Assembly (NCBI GenBank): GCA_017562135.1
Contig: QEYB01000228.1
Coordinates: 248,001-312,000 of the forward strand
DNA length: 64,000 nt
Source of the DNA: Dipylidium caninum
Taxonomy: Eukaryota; Platyhelminthes; Cestoda; Cyclophyllidea; Dipylidiidae
Direction: 5' to 3'
Position numbers and translations under genes: made by a program. The notes beneath the pieces are model-generated. The model made no database searches, was not told the DNA's origin, and saw only the letters and a program-made list of their open reading frames with translations. Numbering within the stretch: position 1 is the first letter of the stretch; each line of letters opens with the position of its first letter. Shown here one piece after another: positions 34,737 to 46,000 of the stretch.

Positions 34737-35676
34737 TCAGCATGTTTTGAGTAGTAATTGAATACTTACGAGCACAATGGATGTCACGAATGACAATGCA
34801 CCAATTGGTTTGCTGTACCTATCTAGGTAAGATTTGATGGCCGAAAAGCACCCCTTATAATCCGAACTGTAAATACCGCTTTGTGAAAACTTACTAGATA
34901 GTAGATGGCATCGTTATGTGCTCCATCTCCGAGACGTGGTGGCCCATATTGCCAATTTTGACACTGAAAGAGGTTTTTAATTTGCGTGGTTGGCCAACCC
35001 GTCAGGGCATCAACCAGAGTTAAACAGCAGGATACGGGTACTCTTTTATAAAATAAGCTGGTTTCTTCGAGAATGTCAGTTTTAAAATGTATCAATTACC
35101 AGGTAATTTAGAATTTGTGCTGTAGAAATGGGTGTTGACGGATAAGTCCCACCATGAATTTTGATATGCACTCCACCCATTGTCGTCTACTGCGCAACAT
35201 CTTAGGTGGGATTGCACGTAGTCCCAAGAATCTGTGATGAATCCTTTTTTCCCGTAGTCTTGTTGTAAGGTTTTTTTCATCGCTGACTTTACTGTGGATT
35301 TGAGCTTATGCGCTTGATGATAAGGAAGCAACCTACCGGTGATGGAAATACAAAAAGGCATATGCTTGCACAAAACAATATGACAGCTAGAAAAGCAATG
35401 CCGGCAATGTACTGTTGGGAGAGATTGAGAGGTTTCACAATGATGACGTACGAAGATAAGCATTAGCCTGCTGTACCGCTTAAGAGCGATTGAACCCCAG
35501 ACAGAAAGCAGAATTAGTAGTATTGAACAAAACAAGGCGACATAAGCAGCTGAGCTAAAGAGGTGATTACCCAGAATGTCGGGGTTGTTTGCCTTGTCCA
35601 GCGATACGAGTAGTGATAGACAGAGCATACAAGAACCAATGAGCTTCAAAATGTGCAAAATGATCCCCCTACCCAT
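34737..35676 (-). CDS. Tetraspanin
   Basis: Five exons, 35676-35452, 35411-35337, 35304-35100, 35064-34895 and 34853-34737, with introns of 40, 32, 35 and 41 nt. All phases close, giving 263 residues. Four membrane helices are visible: ILKLIGSCMLCLSLLVSL, AAYVALFCSILLILLSVWGS, AGIAFLAVILFCASICLFV and IGALSFVTSIVLVSIQLLL. The large outer loop carries six cysteines: RCCAVDDNGW, PVSCC, FQCQ and KGC (split codon context G-C). The hallmark CCG motif is CCA here, while PxSCC and the last cysteine are kept. Tetraspanins organise membrane microdomains and are major tegument surface proteins in parasitic flatworms. I cannot assign a named subfamily. The start gives MGRGIILHILKLIG, normal for the family. 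Confidence 0.9.
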
Positions 35677-37206
35677 AATAACAGGTTAGTAATGTAGGTG
35701 TATTGTCGTAAAATGGAAGGCTTTATTCGAAATGACATCTGAGATGCCATTTTAGATTTAGTAGTAAAATCACTTTGCCGCGCGAAGAAATGTTTTAGAG
35801 ACGCGGAAATGACCTTGAGCTGCATGTAAACCAACTTTTATGTTACTAGAGTGTACGAGAAAACTATCGGAAGGAAGAATGTAAAGTTGGAATTATCTAA
35901 GTTACAAAAATGTATTTTGACAAAAAACCGAATAAGGTACGTTTCGTTACACATTGGAATGGATCCAAATGAAATTCTCAGTGTATAGCATGATTTATAG
36001 TCAACTTAATCAGTCGTTACCGAGCCTTTCTACGACCAGAATGGTATATAGGCGTGAAAATTGATCCTATTTTAATTAATTAGATTTCATAATTGTTCAA
36101 GTGCGGACTAATTGCACGCCAAGTTTGCTTTGTTGGGGGGGAATTTGGTGAGCATTCCGCCCTGTCACAGATCTCACGATAGGAAATAATTATGTAGGAC
36201 TCTAACGATTTGCAGTTGTCTTGGGCGATTACATAACCTCTTAATGTAGCATTCTTGATTACAGTAAAGTATTTGCGTAAACATACGACTCAAAAGAATG
36301 GCTGAAAATCTTATGTTGGAAGATTAAATATTTGTCAAGCAACGTTGTATTCTTTTACACTTGGACTGGAATTATTACAACGGCGAAGAGTTTTTTTGTC
36401 GCATCTGTTTGAATTCAATGCACCGGGACTTTTATGTTCTTGGCCAAAGGAAATGGTTTGATTATAAACAAGAATGCTCCCCAAAAAATACCAGTGCTAA
36501 ATCACTTATACGAAATTTTAAAAAACTGCCAGAAAACATAAAATTCACAAAATATACGACCTAAATGCAAAATTTCTAAGGGTACATTAATAGTGATTTT
36601 AAATATGCACAGGTGAGTGTTACTCCTCTTATTTCGTCGTCGAATCGTATTTGTCCTTGCTGCCGGAGAGCAAGGAATGTTATTTACTCTCTCAGGACGG
36701 CACAAAACATCATTCAACAGTGTTTCGGAAGGTGAAATTTGGCCTAAAATGCTATCAATTAGCACATGTTCCGAAAAATGTGGGATTGATGCAACGAATT
36801 TATGCATTGGGACAACGCTTGTGAATCCAGTTTTTTGGCTTCGTGTTACAAACAGCACTGTGGACATGTGGGGAGTCGATAAGAAGCCACTCCTCAATCT
36901 TTCGTAATTTACCTTGTTTTAGGATATAGGTGAATTTATTTTGTAGTGACTTATGAGAGAGGTAAGTAAATAAAAAATTTTTAAGAAGACAGATTTTAGT
37001 ATACGACGCGCAGCTTGAAAGGTGGCTTCACCTTCCATAGCCAAGGCAAAAAAACGTTCCAAAAATATCAGTTTTAAAGTTCATAGCCTTGACAAAATAT
37101 ATAATTTGATTATCAAGTGTTTAAGCCGATTGCTGGCCCCGCGGGCCTTCCTACGTTTATTCTACGGCGTTAGCGGCCGTGAAGCACCCGAAAGGGTATT
37201 GAAACG
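35677..37206. other. Region between the tetraspanin (-) and FAM91A1 (+)
   Basis: About 1.5 kb, AT-rich. Between 36361 and 36907 both strands have open frames of 67-131 codons. The minus frame ending near 36502 (GFTSVVPMHKFVASIPHF, then ILGQISPSETLLNDVL) and the plus frame at 36617-36907 overlap, so at most one is real. A strong donor-like CACAG|GTGAGT occurs on the plus strand at 36612. I recognise no domain. A small uncharacterised gene is possible. Confidence 0.35.
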
Positions 37207-39622
37207 ATGGTTACTGTTGAAGATTACATTAGGGAAGGGGTCTTATGGTCCGACCTACCCGAAAAAATTCGGACTCTTTTAAAATTAGATCAATCAGAGT
37301 ACCATGCTCGCGTTCTTGTCTACTTCCTTCAAAATCAACTAGAGTATTCTGGCGATTTAATTAAAAAAGTATTGTTTTCCTTTATATATTATTAGTCCTT
37401 ATAAGGTTATGCCTAGTGAAAGAACCTACTACTGCAGACTGGTGGAGTACAGTTGCGACCAGTTGATGTTATTCCCTTATCATCTCCAAAGAAAAATCGT
37501 GCCCGGTTTAAATCTGACTCCGTTTGAGTACTACAGGAATATCATTCGTCAAACGGTGCTTGCAGAACTGTCATATGATCGGATTCCGAATTTTACTGCT
37601 GCTGATTGTTATCAGCTACTTGGCATTGGGAGGAATGAATACATCGACCTCTTGAATAGCTATCGGGGAATGTTGTGTTCACCTCAACTTCATCTCACTG
37701 ATTCCTCATTCTCATATCTCAACGAACTGCTTCCTAAAGTCCCGCATAATTTTAAACACTTTCAACCCTGGTTTATTGTTAGAGCCGGTTGTATCACCGT
37801 TGATGATGTAAACGCCCAAACCCCTGAAATTCAGTCCATATTGGACGAGATAATTGATAACGACATTCCATCCGATATTGATCGAAGAGGCCCTGGTGTT
37901 CGACTTTCGGCAATACCCGTAACTGCGTTCGAAGAACTTTATAAGCGTGGTTTAGTGTATGTCGAAGTTCCCATCCTCGAAACCGATTGTCTTTATGTCC
38001 CCACTCTCGATGGGTTTATCATGAATCGAGTTACCGGAGACAGTTGTGAGACTCTCCTCTACAAAATTTTTGTCTCCCTTGATCCCCAATCCTGCATCCG
38101 TCAACTAGCCGCTGATCTGGGTGTTGAGTTACAGTTTGTCATCAATGCTGCGTCGATATTTGTTCGTCTTGGCTTTGCACGAAAAACCGATTCTGGTTCT
38201 GAAAGTAAAGAGGATAATGTTTCACTTCTCAGAGAGGTAAAAGCCAACTCCGATGTGGAATCCGGCAAAATTGCTTTCATATTTGATTCTTCGATAATCG
38301 CTTACTTCATGTTGGGGAACCTTTCGACTGACTTGAAAAAGCACTCTGTTACTATGTTCGAAGTGGGTAAACTGACAGGTAATTCGCTTAAAGCTTTCTA
38401 CAAAGAAATCTCTTCTTTACCAAGTTCTGCCGAGCAGGACGTCATCGTCTATTATGAACATGCAAAATCTTTGAGTCAAACGATGAGACACATGTGCGAT
38501 TCTCAAACACCCGACCAAAATGACTTTAGGCGTCTAGACTTGGTAAGGTTTGGCTCGCTGAATGCATTGGAACCCATCACACGTTCTCGAATTTTGTCAA
38601 AAAATTACAATCTACTTGTTTGTATGGCTCCCCTTTCCCACGACGAATCGCAAGTCCTTAGTTCAGATTGGCCGCTCATCTTGGGACCTCCAATTCCCGA
38701 AGTTTGTTCTCCATGGTTCCGCCTCTTTGCCACTCACACCGCAGGCAATGGTGGCATGCCGTCACTTCTTCTCTGTCGTGGAACTAGAGTAATGACACTC
38801 CCTCCAGCTATTTCCCGTTTCTCAAGATACCTCGTCATCTCGTGGGGGCATGAACCGGTGCTCATGGACATCTACACTCTCTTTTACAATATCAATGACC
38901 TGACTGCTAATTATCCTGTCTTCATTCAGGCCTACGATGACCGAGAAAGCTGTTTTCCCCTTTACCAACACTTTCTACCCTTACCTCTCTCTGCCGATTT
39001 TATCGGAAGGGTAAGCGATAAACTCGCATGGCTGGGACGCCTATCAAATGGCATGGATCTTACTTCCCTTGTGGGATATCTCTCTCTTCTATTGCCCGAT
39101 GGAAAAACACCGGCGGATGTTGACACGTCGCACAGTGCCTCAGAATTTCCAGATGAAGTTTCCGGTGGAGCGAACATCTATCAGGAAAACTATTCCCAAT
39201 TCCTTGAAAACTCAGTGGTCGACAAACGTGTTGTGCTGACAGAAGAAATGCTCGAGACCATTGTCGGCGACGGTCGACCTATTCGATTGTTGAGTGTCCA
39301 CTTAGGTATCCCACTGTTCAATTCCACGCTCAATGATCTCGTCTTCAAAAAAGTGTGTCAACCTGATGACGAGCTTTCCTCGAATCTCCTCTCTCCACAA
39401 ATGCGTTCCAAGCTTGCTGCAGCCAATGATGAGCTACGCAAAAGTCTTGTTGATTTCATAAACTCGGCCGGAGGAGTTTATGTACATAATGCTCTGTTCA
39501 TGACGCCAGATGACATTTTGACAAGTGGTGGCGTCAAGGGGATGTCCGCACCCGAACTGCCATTACCATCGAAATCTTTGTGTTGTACATGTGATGGTGA
39601 ACTGGAAGAATGGGAAAATTAG
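37207..39622 (+). CDS. FAM91A1: FAM91A1, WDR11-complex trafficking protein
   Basis: FAM91A1 works with WDR11 in AP-1 vesicle tethering to golgins and binds TBC1D23. Exons 37207-37368 and 37406-39622 flank a 37-nt intron and give 792 residues (human 838). Exon 1 reads EDYIREGVLWSDLPEKIR and VLVYFLQNQLEYSGDLIKK, the family start. Exon 2 carries the most conserved blocks: LPFTAADC-type PNFTAADCYQLLGIGRNEYI, GFIMNRVTGD, ETLLYKIFVSLD, IAFIFDSSIIAYFMLGNLS, KKHSVTMFEVGKL, YNLLVCMAPLSHDES, GPPIPEVCSPWFRLF and SRYLVISWGHEP. It is intact over 2.2 kb, which shows that not every frame in the window is damaged. The stop TAG follows EEWEN. The start is the first ATG that gives the conserved amino end. Confidence 0.95.
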
Positions 39623-40746
39623 AGTGGGTAAATGAAGACTTCCTTTTTGTGACTGGTGTCACCTTTGATAATCTCCATCTCATTTTTACATCATCTTTTC
39701 TATGATTTGCCTTTTTTATAAAAATACACTTCCTTACTTGATGGACACATTCCTATTTAATTCCTTGTTATCTTGTCCTTTGATGTCTCCGAGTCACTGC
39801 AGGAAAATAGCCTTTAAATTATCCCTTAAATGACAAATACAGCTTTGTCTGCGCCTTCAAACAACACTAAAAAGTGTCCAAATCTGGTAATGTGGATGGC
39901 TGAACATAATTCGCCAACTGTTCTGCTCCAAGTGAGTCTCGTCGCTCACATGGAATTGTAGCTTTGAATTTTTTGTAAGTGAACTTAGGTGCGGACTCGT
40001 TCGACACACTACGCAGTCAGACTCAACTGGTCATGGTCAGAGGTAGCCGTACTTGGACACGACGCCCAAATCGCAGTCGGTGCTCCTCTCTCCCGATCGC
40101 GGAGTGAATGTGGATACTCTTAGACCTGTTAATTTACTCTCACAATGTAATTTATATCATGAAACGACAGTTCTTTCCTCCCCAGTGCGACTCAATAGTC
40201 CTACCTTGGGCTGCAAAATCAGATATTGCTGCGAAGTATCAAGAAAAAAGACACAATGTAGTGTAGTGGGGTCCAATAGAAGTGATTTAAAGTAATAATA
40301 ATACTAATAACATGTTGATGTGGCAGTATTAAAGCAGCGCCGCATACATTCCGACCAATTGGGTGAATATTTCTCCCTCAACTTATAGTTAGGAGCTATT
40401 AAAGCATTAAATCCGGCTCAAGAGTTGACAATCGCTCGAATAGCTTCCCATGCTTTGAAAATGAGAGAAATTCCGTCCAAGTGTGATTGATGGTGCCTCG
40501 ACAACGTCTATCAACCAAGTCCAATTAATGAGTCCCACGATAAACTAGTTCTTAAACGAAATTCTTCAGTCGTATTGATACGAAAAGGTTGATGAAAAAT
40601 AATGCCTCTACTGACCATTTCGCAAGAAATGCAACACAATTGACGAACTAAAACGGGTAGCTACTGTAATCTGAACATAAAACAGGACATTTAATAACAA
40701 ATGCTTTTTTGATATTTACAGGAACACAAAAATAGGGACGTTTACT
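39623..40746. other. Region between FAM91A1 (+) and NUP58 (-) 3' ends
   Basis: About 1.1 kb between convergent genes. It is AT-rich and should hold both 3' untranslated regions (TTTTTATAAAAATACACTTCC follows FAM91A1 by about 100 bases). I see no coding signal, tandem repeat or RNA gene. Confidence 0.45.
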
Positions 40747-42098
40747 TTATTTAGAGCCGAAAAGGGGTTTTGCAAAAGATTGTGAGCCAAAAATAGATCC
40801 GCCAAGACCCGCTCCAAAAGCAAATCCTCCACTAGAAGTCGTGGTCGCTGTCGGGGCTGTGGCAGCTGTAGTACCAAATCCGAAACCGCCGCTCGATGTC
40901 CCCACAGATGACACCGGCAGTCCAAACGAGAAGCTCGTGGTCGAAGTGGTTGTAGTCGCGGCATTAGACTAAAAAATCCCAAGGACATTCCACCTCCCGA
41001 GCTGGTTGTAGGTGGTGCGGCTGTACCTAGTGTAAATTGATTAGCGGTTGCAGCCGCTGAAACTGTGGGCTTCAACGTTGAGAAAAGTCCACTTGATGCA
41101 GTTGTTGTCACTAAATGGTGGATAAGAAATATTTTTCTCCATAGAAATAGCTTAAAACAGGGGGAACAAACTCACTCCATGATGCTGGTTGCGGAGTAGC
41201 CCCGCTGACCATAGGAAGACCCGTGTTCGTCGTAGCGACACTGGGACTAGCTGTTGACACAGTGGTAAAAAATGGGGAAGGGCCATATGGGGTATTTGTA
41301 TTTTTCTCCGAGTCAAACAATAGTTTATCGAAAGGAGACGTCGGACTATGAATAGATAAGTCAAGAAAACTCTTCTTATCGTCTTGGTTTTGTTGTCGAA
41401 GTAGTTGGATCTTCGACGACTAAAAAAGTGAGTAAAGTAAATAGTATTACACTTAATTCCTCGTTCAGTGAATAAAGCTGAGCAGCCAATGACATGAATT
41501 GGTCATCCAATTTCCGAAGAACATCTGCTAGTTCTTTTGGAGTCAATGAGACTTTTGCTCGTGATGAGATAGCATCTTCGATTGCCTGTACTTCCTGCTT
41601 GTAAGCTTGAACACGGGTGCCAAACGATGAGATACAATTCTTAAAATATCTAAGAAATCATTCCAGCGCTCAAGTCTTACCCAGTGAGCTCAGGAGTGTT
41701 TTGTGAGAAGTCGTAAGTCGTATCAAGAGACCGCTGGATGATGCTCGAATTCCTTTCCAACTTTAAAACTTCATCGCTCATGTGAGATGATTTCACGCTT
41801 TGACGACGAAGTCCCGATAAAATACATGTGACTGAACGTTGAAATTCCAAAAGTTCGAAGGACAGGTCATCAAGAGGTTTGTCTGTGGTGTTTGTTATTT
41901 CGTCGCGCTGTGTTTTTGATCGGCAAGCTGTTTCCTATAAAAAAATTTGAAAAAGCTATAACCCCACTTCAATGCCTCAACCAAAGCTGCTATTTCGGGA
42001 GAAATCGGTGTGTCCTTTTGTTGTTTTGAGTCTCTAGCGGAGTTGGAATTAGAAATTTGTTCTTACACCAAATCGGATAGAGAAGCAAGAAGAGACAT
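40747..42098 (-). CDS. NUP58: NUP58-type FG nucleoporin
   Basis: NUP58 is part of the central-channel NUP62-NUP58-NUP54 complex. The coiled coil is in exons 41934-41681 and from 41649 down: SPEIAALVEALK, FELLEFQRSVTCILSGLRRQ, then YFKNCISSFGTRVQAYKQEV and LTPKELADVLRKLDDQFMSL followed by AAQLYSLNE, matching human DYFRILVQQFEVQLQQYRQQ and FVALAAQLQSIHE. A threonine/serine/glycine-rich tail with FG motifs follows: PYGPSPFF, SGLFS, TSFSFGLPV, GGFGFGTT, FAFGAGLGGSIFGSQ and a final KPLFGSK. Introns are 31 nt (41680-41650) and 65 nt (41175-41111). Frames do not join at about 41400-41440, nor at about 40975 where the FG frame changes. The amino end is tentative (ATG at 42098); no N-terminal FG region was found. 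Confidence 0.8.
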
Positions 42099-43014
42099 CA
42101 GAAAAACCGCAGACGAACTCCACACGTTTGGAGTCACTTTAGCCGCTCAATGTTAGGTGCTTACAAACATTCGCCGAAGAGCGGTATAATAAATTGCTAA
42201 ATTACTTTTATTGCTGTACAAACCCTAGTTAAGCCTCCGACACTAAAATATTGACATTCCCTGCCAGTCAGATAATCCAACTTGACGGCTAGTAAATGAT
42301 ATTTTGCCAGTGTATAACTTTTCTTTTTCTCTAGGTTTAACTTCGTTACCCGTTAATTACGAAGAAATTTCTTAAAAGTATGCTGTTCTGCCGACTCCTG
42401 CGATAACGCTCACAGCGCTCTCACAATTAGCAAAAACCCTCAGCCATCTCTGGTTTTATAGGCTTAATAATGTAACAATGAAGAGCACAGATTTATTTCA
42501 GCGCATCGACTGATAGGGAGCTCGTATGACTTCAGATAATAAATGGAAGGACGCCAGGGTTTTTTCTTTCGGCTAAATGAGTCTATTGACGTTCCTTTAC
42601 AATCGTGAGCACTCTACTTAAGTTATATTTTACTTTGTCTGTTAAGGTCTTTACGCTTGTAAGTTTGATATAATCAAACATTTTAAAAATGCTGCCACTT
42701 TATGCTTACAAATTTTGAATTGTGCTTCGTTGAATTTTGGACATAATGCTCTTATTTTACCAATCTGCCGCAATAATTTTTGGATTCATTTCAGAAGTTT
42801 CTCTTGTATGCTTAAATATTTCCAACGTTATCCCCTTCTTATTTTTAGGCAAAGTGGTGGACACTGTTCTTTTGCCAGGCGGTGATAGTTTTCTTTTGAA
42901 GGAGTAATTTGATTCGCTCAAGCAATAAAAAATAACGGCGCGGTTTCTCCTAAGCCAATAGAACCGTCCCTCCGAGTGCGGTTGCGTCCTAGGCTTCGTT
43001 TGTGATCGGGTCAA
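42099..43014. promoter_or_regulatory. Region between NUP58 (-) and DPF (+)
   Basis: About 0.9 kb between divergent genes, AT-rich. It should contain the promoters of both, and possibly an unrecognised 5' exon of NUP58. I see no distinct motif that I would stand behind. Confidence 0.4.
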
Positions 43015-46000
43015 ATGGCAGCAGCTCTATCCAATGACATTAGTTATGAAAGTATCCTAGCTCGAACTGCAAGTTATAATAGGCAACTGCAAATCGACAA
43101 ACAGAGTCGGCTGCCATTTTTGGATAATGCAACCGGAATAGCTCAAAGACCCTGTTACTTACAGCGAAAATTTGAGGAACGGTACCTTAGTCCTTTGAAC
43201 GACCAAGTATTTACATACTGTCCCCAAAAATGGAAAAAGACCAAAAAGAATGTCATATCCCATAGTTCTGTTGTGCGTTCAGCTGACCAGTACAACAACA
43301 ACGCCCGAGCAGGTAATACTAAAACGTCTCTTATCGTGCCCTATGTAGCTGACTTGTTCTCAGGAGGTGGTCTTTCGGCACAGGATGCACTTTGGCGGGA
43401 GTTGGATGATGAGGACAGCCATAGCACATGGGCCACAAACCCTGTTTATGACATCGATTCAGAGGGTAGTGAGTTAGCTGATGAAACTTATGGCGGTAGG
43501 CGAAAAAAGCGAAGGACAAGGGTAAGCCCGTTTTTAAGCGCGTGACAAGGTGCCTAGACTTCTCGCTCTACAAAACCCAACTCAAATCAAGTCTCTACCC
43601 CCTCCAGCGGCCGTAGGCGGACTGCCACCAACTCACACTATTCTGGTTACACTAATGGCAATGCGGTATATGATGAAGACTCCAATGACAAGTTCTCCAA
43701 CCCCCAATTTGTCTGTGAAGCCTGTGGAATGCGTTATAAGACCAAAACTGGACTTAATTATCACTACAATTCACAACACGTGTCCAATAGTTCGCAGGTA
43801 TGCCAGTTTTTCACATGACGTTTTCTTCTAGTCCAAGAAATCCACTCTACCGGCGGTGAAGAATAACCAGACCCTTCCTCACACATCCGTAAATACGGGC
43901 CTTCTTTCCGCTTTAATTGAAAATACACCCGGGGATAGGGAACGGTCGTCGACCTACAATAGCAGTTTGCGGAATCTGCCAAGCACTAGTGAGTTTGTTC
44001 TGTATTATTGTTTACTTTGCAGCCTTTTATTCCTTCCATCTTTTCCTATCTTGATTAGGTTAGTTTGTGGTATTAACGCGTAGATTTTTGTGCTTCTTTC
44101 AGTGCTAATCCGTAAGGGCTAAGGAGCGGACTGGCGTTGGGGGGAAACCACCTGCAAAGGCAATCAGTCACTCAGCAAGACAGCTCTAAAACATCAGTCT
44201 ACACATTCATACACACCCAGAAACAGAATGGCATTTTTAATGAGAATTCCATTCTACCCGCTTGATTAAATAACTTTTGTCATCATCTCATACGAAACAT
44301 ACAGTCTGATGTGCTGAACCAGGTGGCCCCTACGCCTTTGCCCCACTCCAACCCTTGCTTTCCCTGCTTCCTCCTGATCTTTTATCCCCTCTTTACTTCA
44401 TTCTGATTTCCTATCTGCTTATTTTTTTGCGCGCTTGTTCATTATTTGTTGGACTGCCGCCCTATGGTCTTTTTTTTACTCTTCTGGACACGTTAGTGCG
44501 GATATTTGATTCGCACTACTACACCTCAAGTGCTTTCGTTTTTCCTTTTTTCTTCTTTTTCACATTTTACGCGCATTGAGATTGCTCAAATATATACTTC
44601 CTTTACACGGTTGAAACTGAACTTGCTTTTGTGATTTGATGTTACGTAGGCAAATCTTATCGCTTGTCTAGCCGTTCTAAAAACTCGAATCTTCTTTGAA
44701 GCTGTTGTGTTCTCGATTTGGAGTTGGACGATCATGCCAGCCTGTCTTCATGGTTAGAGCATCGGGCTGGATGTGCTCGTCGTCACGTTAAATTCTGTGA
44801 ATCCACTTCTTAAATCAATAGTTTTGAGGCCGTTCCACGTCTTCAAGGTTGTCATATGTAAATTTTTGTGTTTTAAATCTTACAACCGACTACTTCCATG
44901 ATATAACAGTGTAAACTTTCGTGGGCGGTCCTAAGTAACCGTCCTCGTCTACCTCATAGCCTGGCCGTAATAATTTTTCAGTTTCAAGTTTTCCGTTAAT
45001 GTTATTTTGTTTTTTTGCATTGACGTATTTTATCCTGCCTACTTTTCATGCTCTATCCTAACTGTTACTTGTTCTATCATCTCACCGCTTTTCTTTCGTA
45101 GTGTATAGGTCCTGAAGCTAGTTTTATCACAGAAGAGCGGATCCTTTCTATCATCCTGTTTGCCTAATTAGAAGCTGTTGAGTCTTTCCTTAAACTTATG
45201 ATATCCTAGCAATGTGTAATGGGTTATATAACATCACCTTGTTATGTTCTTTTGAGTCCTCCTTCTATCATAGAAAAGTTACTTTATAGTTAAAACTTGG
45301 CGAATCTCATATTTTCGCCCAATAATTGTCTTTGCCAAGTGTGTTTAGATGCCGTTTTGAGTGTCTTCCTCTATTCTGTCTCTTTTGATAAAATTGCTTG
45401 CTTTTTCCTGTCTCTAAATTATTCCAATCAGAGCTCTTCAAATGAACCTAGTTTATTTACACACTCACAACACCGTGTTTACCTTGTCCGTCTAACAGGC
45501 TAAAGCTCGAGATGCATTCATTTGTCGTGATGTTTGACATTTCAACGAGGTTATTTACTCCTGTTCGGCCCAACTTAATCGTAGTCACTTTCAATATTCG
45601 TTTTCCTACTTCATAAAGCTCGTAATTTTATTTGAAGGGCATTGCCTTTCAGACGTATCTGTTAATTTTACAAATTCAGTGCCCTCTCTATGGTCATCAC
45701 CGGACTAGGCTGTTTCTTTTACCTCTGTCGACCTCTCTCTTATTGTTTCTCCTCTTCATCCGTTATCCATTGATATAACAATCGTCTCATTCAAAAAGCG
45801 AGAAGTACATTCGGCACAATAGTACTCTTAAATTCGTCTATCATGCGTATGCGTGTGAAATGCTCGGTCGTCAGCGTGTCAAGGGTAAATTTGTGTACTG
45901 TGTTGTCAGTCTCTTGTTTTTCAACGTCTCGACATTAGAGCCTTGTGTTCACCCCTAAAAGCTCGAAGCAAAGGGATTCGTGCCTCGACCTGTCCTGCAG

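Noticed and set aside
36361..36564. 67-codon plus-strand frame with CRICLNSMHRDF
   Set aside because: The two cysteines recall a zinc-ribbon or ZAD start, but the start codon is not ATG and no matching second half is present.
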